Below are positions 24,440 to 31,550 of a stretch of DNA of 64,000 bases, one piece after another. The notes under the pieces were generated by a model. The model was not told where the DNA came from and searched no databases. It saw only the letters and a program-made list of their open reading frames with translations. Position 1 is the stretch's first letter. The number at the start of each line of letters is the position of its first letter. The position numbers and the translations under genes are program-made. Location: contig CAWDDH010000003.1 in NCBI GenBank assembly GCA_963801105.1, positions 2,294,001 through 2,358,000 on the forward strand, read 5' to 3'. Source of the stretch: JAENVU01 sp963801105 (GTDB lineage Bacteria > Actinomycetota > Acidimicrobiia > IMCC26256 > JAENVU01).

Positions 24440-26497
24440 TCAGAGGTGCAGCTCGTAGTTGCCGGTCACGTCGAGCGTGAGCCGGGCGCCGGGCGGGACG
24501 ACGACCACCGTGAAGGGCTCCTGCACGAGCGCGGGTCCGGAGATCTCGACCCCGGGGCCGAGCACGGTGCCGTCATAGACCGGGGTGTCGACGAACTCGA
24601 CGCCGAAGTACGCGGGCCGACTCCCGATCACCGCCCGCGCCGCGTCGGTGACGTCGCCCACGACCGCGAAGCGGGCCGGCTTCGGAGTCGTGACGCGGGC
24701 GACCACGCGTACCCCGCGGATCAGCGGCGGCTGGGCGCGGAACGAGAAGCCCCGCTCGCGCTCGTGCTGGTCGTGGAACCGCTCGGCGAGACCCATGAGG
24801 TCGGCGTCGGAGACCCCGGGTGTGGCGGGAACGCTCATGTCGAAGTTCTGGCCGGGGTAGCACATCTGCACGAAGTGCTCGAGGGTGGCACCTCCGAGCC
24901 CGGTCGGCTCGAGCTCCTTGTGCGCGACGCCGGTCACCTCGTCCATCAGCGAGCGCAGATGCTCGAGATCGACCTGCGCGAGCGGCGTCACGTACGACCG
25001 CACGAGGTCCACGAGCGAGTCGGCCACGAGCACGCCGAGCGCGGAGAACGCGGGCGCCGCCTTCGGGACGAGCACCCGCCCGACGCCGAGCTCGCCGGCG
25101 ATCGCCCACGCGTGCACCGGTCCGTTGCCGCCGTAGGTGATGAGCGCGAGGTTGCGCGGATCCGCGCCGTGGGAGGCCAGGACCTTGCGCGTCGCGTTGG
25201 CCATGTTGGCGTTCACGATTCGCTCGATGCCCCAGGCGGCCTCGGTGACGTCCACCCCGAGCGGCCCGGCGACGTCCCGCTCGATCGCGGTCCGGGCCGC
25301 GTCGATATCCAGCTCCATGCGCCCGGCGGCGAAGCCGTCGCGGGGGAGGTAGCCGAGGACGGCGTCGGCGTCGGTGACGGTCGGGCGCGCGCCGCCACGG
25401 CCGTAGCACGCCGGCCCCGGGTTCGACCCGGCCGACTCCGGCCCGACGAGCAGCGCGCCCTGGCGGACGCGGGCAACGGACCCGCCGCCCGCCCCGACAC
25501 TCTGGACGTCGACCATCGGGAGCCCGATGTAGTAGCGGTACCGCCAGTTCCAGTCGGTCTTGATCTCGGGGCGACCGTCGCGCACCAGGCAGAGGTCGAA
25601 GCTGGTGCCGCCCATGTCGACGGCCACGAAGTCGGCCACCTCGGCCCGGCCCGCGGCGAGCGCCGCGCCCATCACCCCGCCGGCGGGACCGCTCGCGAGC
25701 AGCGTGACCGCCTGGCGGGAGACGTAGTCGGGCGGCATGACGCCACCGGTCGACTGCATGATCAGCAGCTGGCCGCCGTAGCCCGCATCGCGGAGCTGGG
25801 ACTGGAGCCGGCCGACGTAGCGGGCGATCTTCGGCGCGACGTACGCGTTCACCAGCGTCGTGGAGACCCGTTCGAACTCCGGACCGCGCGGCATCACCTC
25901 GTGCGACATCGAGATCGTCCCGACGCCGGGGAACTCCTCCCGCACGATCTCCGCGGCGCGCAGCTCGTGGGCCGGGTTCACGAACGAGAAGAGGAACATG
26001 ATCGCGATCGACTCGACGCCGAGCGCCTGGAGCCGCCGCGCGCCGGCGCGCACGGCCGCCTCGTCGAGCGGGCGCAGCACCTCCCCGTGGTGGCTGAGCC
26101 GCTCGGGGATCGGGATGCGGGCGCGACGGCGGGCGATGGCGGGGGGCGCGGGGTAGGAGGGGTCCCAGATCATCTCCTTGTGGACCCGGCGCATCTCGAT
26201 CTCGTCGCGGTGGCCCTCGGTGACGAGCAGGCCGGTCGGCGCGCCGTTCATCTCGATCATCGTGTTGTCGGCGGTCGTCGTGCCGTGCACCACGATCTCG
26301 AGGTCGGCGCAGAACTGGTCGAGGGTCAACCCGAGGTGCTCCGCGACCTGGCCGAGACCGGTCATCACCCCGCGCGACTGGTCGTCGAGCGTGGTCGGGG
26401 TCTTGTCGAGCACGACCTCGTCGGACCCGGTCACGCAGATGAGGTCGGTGAAGGTTCCACCGACGTCGACGCCGACGCGGAATCTCTGGTCGCTCAT
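24440..26497 (-). CDS. Hydantoinase/oxoprolinase subunit A (HyuA-like)
   Basis: A 685-aa ATP-dependent amidase subunit. The start RVGVDVGGTFTDLICV is the sugar-kinase-like phosphate motif, HGTTTADNTMIEMNGAPTGLLVTEGHRDEIEMRR is the typical region near residues 70-110, and later come ALGVESIAIMFLFSFVNPAHE, DMGGTSFDLCLVRDG and GAGGGSVARV. It works with the HyuB subunit, 7 bp upstream in the same operon, to open five-membered cyclic amides such as hydantoins or 5-oxoproline, or to carboxylate acetone/acetophenone-like ketones. Sequence alone does not separate these. Confidence 0.9.
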   Translation of the reverse strand: MSDQRFRVGVDVGGTFTDLICVTGSDEVVLDKTPTTLDDQSRGVMTGLGQVAEHLGLTLDQFCADLEIVVHGTTTADNTMIEMNGAPTGLLVTEGHRDEIEMRRVHKEMIWDPSYPAPPAIARRRARIPIPERLSHHGEVLRPLDEAAVRAGARRLQALGVESIAIMFLFSFVNPAHELRAAEIVREEFPGVGTISMSHEVMPRGPEFERVSTTLVNAYVAPKIARYVGRLQSQLRDAGYGGQLLIMQSTGGVMPPDYVSRQAVTLLASGPAGGVMGAALAAGRAEVADFVAVDMGGTSFDLCLVRDGRPEIKTDWNWRYRYYIGLPMVDVQSVGAGGGSVARVRQGALLVGPESAGSNPGPACYGRGGARPTVTDADAVLGYLPRDGFAAGRMELDIDAARTAIERDVAGPLGVDVTEAAWGIERIVNANMANATRKVLASHGADPRNLALITYGGNGPVHAWAIAGELGVGRVLVPKAAPAFSALGVLVADSLVDLVRSYVTPLAQVDLEHLRSLMDEVTGVAHKELEPTGLGGATLEHFVQMCYPGQNFDMSVPATPGVSDADLMGLAERFHDQHERERGFSFRAQPPLIRGVRVVARVTTPKPARFAVVGDVTDAARAVIGSRPAYFGVEFVDTPVYDGTVLGPGVEISGPALVQEPFTVVVVPPGARLTLDVTGNYELHL

Positions 26498-26504
26498 CGG
26501 ACGG

Positions 26505-28328
26505 TCACGAACGGCGGGAGGCGCGGACCGCCTCGGTCGCGGCGGGGTCGACCGCGAGCGTGAGATCGGCCAGCGAGCCGGTGAAGACCACGCCGTAGTC
26601 CCGCTCGGCCCCGGCGACGCTCACGTACTCGTCGAGCACGTCGTCGAGCACGGCCTGCGGGTCGCGGTCGAGCGGGTCGCCCCAGCCGCCGCCCCCGCCG
26701 TAGTCGTACATGATGCGCTGGCCGGCCGCGATCGGCACCCAGTCCGCGGTGTGGCGCACGACGAACTCGTCGTCGGAGCCGTACCGGATCACCATGCGGT
26801 TCGGCGCACCGGGCTCGCCGCCACAGATCCCCGGCATCGGGTACTTCATGCCGACCACGTACGTGTAGACCTTGGCGTCGACCAGGACCTCCTTCTCGTA
26901 GTGGCTGCCGCAGAGGCCCCGCCACTGCCCGGGCCCGCCGGAGTCGGTGCGGTAGTCCCGGCCCCACTGCACGTGGGGGTAGAGGCTCTCGTTGATCTCC
27001 GCGGTGGCCTTCCAGAGGTTGCCGAAGCTCGCATTCTGCGCACCCCAGGCGTCGAGGCCCTTGGCCGCGTTGCACCAGCCCGCGTAGACCTCGGCCGAGT
27101 GGTCGGTGAAGGTCTGGCCGCTGACGGGATCCACGCCGACGATCACGGTCGGGATCCCGGTCTTGTAGGTCTGGGGCACCGCCTTGTCGGGCAGCACGTG
27201 CTGGAGCGTGACGGCGATGACCTCGCCCACGTCGGCGCCGGGGTGGTGGGTGCCGGCGCTCACCGGCTTGCCCGGCGTGGGGTTGAGCACGCAGCCCGAA
27301 GGCACGACGAGCTTGATCTGGTCGAAGAACCCCTCGTTCTTCGGGATCTCGGGATCCATCATCGAGGCGATCTGGCCGACGGTGTACCCGCGCGTGTTGC
27401 CGAAGGTGGACCACGCCTGGATCTCGGGCCGGGTGTCCGAGCCCGTGTAGTCGATCGTGAGGTTCTCGCCGTCGACGGTGATCTTCACGTGGAGGTGGAT
27501 GTCGGGGTGGCCGAGCGGGTCGTGGTCGACGTAGGCGTCGCCCTCGTACACACCGTCCGGCCAGGCCGAGACCTCCTCCCGGAAGCGGCGGGCCGCGTAG
27601 TCGATCATGAAGTCGACCGACTCCTCGACCGTGCGCGTGCCGTAGGTCCCGATGATGTCGCCGAGGCGGCGGGCCGCGAGCTGCGCCGCGCCGATCTGGG
27701 CGCGCAGGTCGCCGATGTAGGAGGGGATGCGGTTGTTGGTCGCCAGCGCGAGGAGGACGTCACGCCGCTCGACGCCGCGGTCGATGACCTTGAGCACCGG
27801 CCAGCGCACCCCTTCGCCCCAGATGTCGTTGGCGGTCACGTTGTAGCCGCCGGGCACGCCGCCGCCGGTGTCGCCGTGGTGGCACTGGATGCTCGCGATG
27901 AGGACCATGCGCCGGTGGCCCGGCGTGTCCGGGTCGTCGGCGAAGACGGGGGCGAACACGTTGTAGTCGGGGAGGTGACCGCCGCCGTGGTACGGGTCGT
28001 TGGCCACGAAGACGTCGCCCTCGCGGAACTCGTCCGCGCCGAGGTAGTCGAGCGCGAAGCGCACCGGCAGGGTGGAGGTGAGCATGAACTGCGGGATCCC
28101 CACCGAGAGGGCGGCGAGGCGACCGTGCGCGTCGAGGATCGTGGCGTTGCGCTCGTTGGACTGGTTCAGGATCGGGGTCGTGGCGGTGCGGGAGACGTAG
28201 GTGGCCATCTCGAAGCAGATGGTCTCCATCGCGCCGCGGACGACCTCCGCGGTCACCTGATCCACCGATGGTGCAGCGCTCAGGCGGTCGCGGCTCTCCG
28301 CCAGCGCCACCAGGTCGACGTTCGTCAT
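26505..28328 (-). CDS. Hydantoinase/oxoprolinase subunit B (HyuB-like)
   Basis: A 607-aa subunit of the HyuB family. Typical stretches: FEMATYVSRTATTPILNQSNERNATILDAHGRLAAL, DEFREGDVFVANDPYHGGGHLPDYNVFAPVF, GDTGGGVPGGYNV and, near the end, YDYGGGGGWGDPLDRDPQAVLDDVLDEYVS. It pairs with HyuA. The start is close to a TACGAT -10 (28363-28368) and an operator dyad (28347-28362), so the HyuB-HyuA operon is probably under the shared TetR control. Confidence 0.9.
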   Translation of the reverse strand: MTNVDLVALAESRDRLSAAPSVDQVTAEVVRGAMETICFEMATYVSRTATTPILNQSNERNATILDAHGRLAALSVGIPQFMLTSTLPVRFALDYLGADEFREGDVFVANDPYHGGGHLPDYNVFAPVFADDPDTPGHRRMVLIASIQCHHGDTGGGVPGGYNVTANDIWGEGVRWPVLKVIDRGVERRDVLLALATNNRIPSYIGDLRAQIGAAQLAARRLGDIIGTYGTRTVEESVDFMIDYAARRFREEVSAWPDGVYEGDAYVDHDPLGHPDIHLHVKITVDGENLTIDYTGSDTRPEIQAWSTFGNTRGYTVGQIASMMDPEIPKNEGFFDQIKLVVPSGCVLNPTPGKPVSAGTHHPGADVGEVIAVTLQHVLPDKAVPQTYKTGIPTVIVGVDPVSGQTFTDHSAEVYAGWCNAAKGLDAWGAQNASFGNLWKATAEINESLYPHVQWGRDYRTDSGGPGQWRGLCGSHYEKEVLVDAKVYTYVVGMKYPMPGICGGEPGAPNRMVIRYGSDDEFVVRHTADWVPIAAGQRIMYDYGGGGGWGDPLDRDPQAVLDDVLDEYVSVAGAERDYGVVFTGSLADLTLAVDPAATEAVRASRRS

Positions 28329-28346
28329 GGGGACCCCCCGGGAAAC

Positions 28347-28362
28347 CTGACGTGTGCGTCAG
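28347..28362. promoter_or_regulatory. TetR-type operator, site B (CTGACGTGTGCGTCAG)
   Basis: Arms of 6 bp, CTGACG/CGTCAG, around a 4-bp centre. It lies immediately downstream of a minus-strand TACGAT -10 (28363-28368) for the HyuB gene, so a bound repressor would cover the transcription start. Confidence 0.75.
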
Positions 28363-28384
28363 ATCGTAGTCCCGGATGCTCTGC

Positions 28385-29375
28385 CTAGATCAGGAGGTCC
28401 GCGAGCCGATCGTGGTGCCAGGAGGTGGTGCCGAGCAGGGCCTCGGCCCCGTAGGCGCGACGGATGAACAGGTGCAGGTCGTGTTCCCACGTGAAGCCGA
28501 TGCCGCCGTGGATCTGGATGCCGTCCCTGGCCGCCCGGCGCGCCGCGGTGCCGGCCGCGGCCTTGGCCACGTGCACGGCGCGGGGTGCGTCGTCGTCGGC
28601 CGCGTCGAGCGCCATGGCCGCGTAGTAGACGGCGCTCCAGGCCCGCTCGAGGTCCAGGCTCATGTCGGCCAGCTTGTGCTGGATCGCCTGGAAGGAGCCG
28701 ATGGGCACGTCGAACTGCACCCGCGTCTTGGCGTAGTCGAGGGCCATGGTGAAGAGGCGCCGGGCGGTGCCCACCATCTCGGCCGCCGAGCGCGACCGTC
28801 GCCCGCGCGAGCACCGCGTCGAGCGCGCCCCGCGTGAGGGTCCCGGCCGCGGTCCCGGGCACCGCCGTCTCGACGTCGTACAGGGCGCGGGTGGTGTCGA
28901 GCGTCTCGATCCGCCGGACCGGTGGCGAGGCGAGCAGCGTCACCACGCCGTCGGCACCGACCGCGGCCACCAGGTCGACCGTCGCGGCGTCGGGCACGAA
29001 CGTCTTGACGGGCTCGGCGTTGGGGTGCCAGGTCCCGTCGGCGCCCGCGAGCGCGACGGTGCCGCTCGCGTCGCCCTCGAGCACCGCGTCGAGATCGTGC
29101 TCGCCGATCGCGTCGAGCAGCGGGGCGTAGAGGCACGCGGTCGCGACGAACGGCACCGGCGCGGCGACGAAGCCGAGCTCCTCCATGAACACGCAGAGGT
29201 CGACGACCGGTCCGATCCCGAGCGGCACGAAGTCCGCCACGTCCGCCCACAGCGCGTCGGCGGCGGCGAGATCGTCCATGTGGGCGCGGAGCAGCGTGGG
29301 CGGGCAGCGGTCGGCGAGCAGGGCCCGCGCGGTGTCGCGCAGCAGGACCTGGTCCTCGGTGAGGGCGAAGTTCAT
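28385..29375 (-). CDS. Acyl-CoA dehydrogenase (FadE27-like subunit), frameshift near 28783
   Basis: Starts at ATG 29375 (MNFALTEDQVLLRDTARALLADRCP) and reads to about 28783. There the frame must change to continue MVGTARRLFTMALDYAKTRVQFDVPIGSFQAIQHKLADMSLDLERA...IQIHGGIGFTWEHDLHLFIRRAY. One extra G in gcgctcggcggccgag accounts for the 3n+1 length. The corrected protein is about 329 aa. The short length and the HGGIGFTWEHD motif match the small subunit of heterotetrameric alpha2beta2 dehydrogenases; the full-length partner is the adjacent gene at 29372, overlapping by 4 bp. Confidence 0.85.
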
Positions 29376-30553
29376 GCGCGGGGGAGTCCCAGCACCCGTT
29401 GGGCGATGATGTTGCGCTGGATCTCGCTGGTGCCACCGGCGATCGTGTTGGCGAAGCTGACGAAGAAGCTCAGCGCCCACCGGCCCGCCTCCTCGCCGCG
29501 CTCGTCGTCGACGACCGGGCCGTACGCGCCCTGGATCTCCATCCCGAGCTCGTACAGCTCCTTGCCCAGCTCGGAGCTCGCCAACTTCATGTACGAGTGC
29601 TCGGGCGCCGAGGACCCCGTCGCGAAGCTCGTGAAGCCCTTGGAGCCGAGCGCCCGGAGGCTCGCGGCGCGCTCGTAGCCCTCGGCGATCCGGCGCCGGA
29701 TCGTCGCGTCGTGGGCGACTCCGCGCCGGTGGGCCAGGTCGACGAGCCCGGTGATCGTCTGCTCGAGCCGCGCGACTCCCTCGACCCAGAGCCCGGCGCG
29801 CTCGTGGGCGAGCGATCCCTGCGTGATGCGCCACCCGTCGTTCAGCGTCCCGATCAGGTTCTCGGCCGGTACCTCGACGTCGGTGAGGAACACCTCGGCG
29901 AAGTCCTGGTTGCCGGTGATGTGGCCGAGCGGTCGCACCTCGATGCCGGGGGTATCCATGTCGAGGATCAGGAGCGAGATGCCCCGGTGCTTGGGCGCGT
30001 CCGGATCGGTGCGGACATAGAGGCAGCACTTCTCCGCCACCATCGCGTACGAGGTCCACACCTTCTGCCCGTTGACGACGAACCGGTCGCCGCCGAGCAC
30101 CGCTCGGGTGGTGAGGCTCGCGAGGTCCGAGCCCGCGTCGGGTTCGCTCATCCCGATGCACCACACCGTGTCGCCGCGGATGGCAGCCGGCGCGAGCGTC
30201 TGCTGCTCGGGGGTGCCGAACTCGAGCAGGCTCGGCGCCACGATCGCGTACCCGGGGAAGTGCAGTGATCGGGGAATGCCCCGGGCCGCCATCTCCTCGA
30301 GGTAGGTGAGCGTCTGCACCGGCGTCGCGTTCCGCCCGCCCAGCTCCGGCGGGTAGCCCGGGATCATCCATCCGTGGTCGAACAGCGTCGCCTGCCACTC
30401 ACGGGCCCACCCGGGGATGACCTCATCGCCGGTCGCGCCGATTCCCGACGCGAAGTCACCCTGATGCCGGGCTTGGGATGGCGCGTGCTCCTCCAGGAAC
30501 GCGAGGAGCTCCGCGCGGAACTCCGCGACCTCCGGTCCCCAATCGAGGTGCAT
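29372..30553 (-). CDS. Acyl-CoA dehydrogenase (full-length partner)
   Basis: A 393-aa FadE-type dehydrogenase. FAD and substrate regions: WCIGMSEPDAGSDLASLTTRAV (about residues 131-152), VNGQKVWTSYAMVAEKCCLYVRTD, PKHRGISLLILDMDTPGIEVRPL and the C-terminal ANTIAGGTSEIQRNIIAQRVLGLPR. Adjacency and the 4-bp overlap with the shorter dehydrogenase suggest an alpha2beta2 complex like those that act on steroid side chains in Mycobacterium and Rhodococcus. The substrate here is unknown. Confidence 0.9.
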   Translation of the reverse strand: MHLDWGPEVAEFRAELLAFLEEHAPSQARHQGDFASGIGATGDEVIPGWAREWQATLFDHGWMIPGYPPELGGRNATPVQTLTYLEEMAARGIPRSLHFPGYAIVAPSLLEFGTPEQQTLAPAAIRGDTVWCIGMSEPDAGSDLASLTTRAVLGGDRFVVNGQKVWTSYAMVAEKCCLYVRTDPDAPKHRGISLLILDMDTPGIEVRPLGHITGNQDFAEVFLTDVEVPAENLIGTLNDGWRITQGSLAHERAGLWVEGVARLEQTITGLVDLAHRRGVAHDATIRRRIAEGYERAASLRALGSKGFTSFATGSSAPEHSYMKLASSELGKELYELGMEIQGAYGPVVDDERGEEAGRWALSFFVSFANTIAGGTSEIQRNIIAQRVLGLPRA

Positions 30554-30557
30554 CGCC

Positions 30558-31472
30558 TCAGGACACCGGGGGCATGAACATCGGGACGCCGGTGTCGTGC
30601 CCGGCGGTGAGGTCCTCCCGCGCGGCGCTCAACGAGTCGAGCGACCAGACGTCGGTCGCGGCGACCTCGGTCACCGGGTGCCAGCCGGTGAGCATCTGCG
30701 CCTTGCCACCACCGACTGCGAACACCTGGCCGGTGATGCCGTCGCTGTCGGGCGCCGCGAGCCAGACGGCCATCGCCGCCGCGTTCTCGGGGGCGAAGCG
30801 GTCGAAGTCGCCCTCCTTGGCCGCCATGAACTCGCCGGCCACCGCCTCGGTGAGCCGGGTGCGGGCGACCGGCGCGATGGCGTTCACCCGCACACCGATC
30901 CGCTCGAGCTCGCGGGCGAGAACGATCGTCATCGACGCGATGCCCGCCTTCGCCGCGGCGTAGTTGACCTGACCACCGTTGCCGTAGAGCCCCGACTCGC
31001 TCGACGTGTTGATGATCGCGGCGCCGACCGGGCTGCCGGTCTCCTTGCTGCGCTGACGCCAGTAGGAGGCGGCGAACCGGCTCGTCGTGAAGTGGCCCTT
31101 CATGTGGACCGCGACGACGGCGTCCCACTCGGCCTCGTCCATGTTGAAGCTCATCTTGTCCCGCAGGATCCCGGCGTTGTTCACGACCACGTCGAGCCCG
31201 CCGAACGTGTCGATGGCCTGGGCCACGAGCGCCTGGCCACCCGCCCACTCCGCGACGTTGTCGTAGTTCGCGGCCGCCCGACCACCGGCGGCGGTGATCT
31301 CGTCGGCGACGAGCTGAGCCGGGCGCTGGTCGGCGCCTTCGCCGGTGGTCTCCCCACCGAGATCGTTCACCACGACCGCCGCGCCCTCCGCGGCGAGCAG
31401 CCGCGCCTCGGCGCGTCCGATGCCGCGCCCCGCGCCGGTGACGATGGCGACCTTCCCGTCGAAGCGGCCCAT
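30558..31472 (-). CDS. Short-chain dehydrogenase (3-oxoacyl/3-hydroxyacyl-CoA type)
   Basis: A 304-aa SDR from ATG 31472 (MGRFDGKVAIVTGAGRGIGRAEARLLAAEGAAVVVND). It has NNAG at about residues 99-102, Ser in NTSSESGLYGN and YAAAK of the catalytic YxxxK. The inserted LGGETTGEGADQRPAQLV and the C-terminal tail resemble multifunctional-enzyme type 2 dehydrogenases and the paralogues at 1421 and 55603. It is the first gene of the minus-strand run leading to the acyl-CoA dehydrogenase pair. Operator site C and a TAGTGT -10 lie just upstream. Confidence 0.9.
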   Translation of the reverse strand: MGRFDGKVAIVTGAGRGIGRAEARLLAAEGAAVVVNDLGGETTGEGADQRPAQLVADEITAAGGRAAANYDNVAEWAGGQALVAQAIDTFGGLDVVVNNAGILRDKMSFNMDEAEWDAVVAVHMKGHFTTSRFAASYWRQRSKETGSPVGAAIINTSSESGLYGNGGQVNYAAAKAGIASMTIVLARELERIGVRVNAIAPVARTRLTEAVAGEFMAAKEGDFDRFAPENAAAMAVWLAAPDSDGITGQVFAVGGGKAQMLTGWHPVTEVAATDVWSLDSLSAAREDLTAGHDTGVPMFMPPVS

Positions 31473-31491
31473 GCCGATCCCTTCCTCGTAC

Positions 31492-31507
31492 CTGACGTGA
31501 GCGTCAG
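31492..31507. promoter_or_regulatory. TetR-type operator, site C (CTGACGTGAGCGTCAG)
   Basis: Arms CTGACG/CGTCAG around a 4-bp centre, 20 bp upstream of the SDR start. A minus-strand TAGTGT -10 (31508-31513) directly abuts it, the same layout as site B. Confidence 0.75.
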
Positions 31508-31550
31508 ACACTATCGACACCGCCGGGACCGCTCCGGGGCCGCGCCGCGC

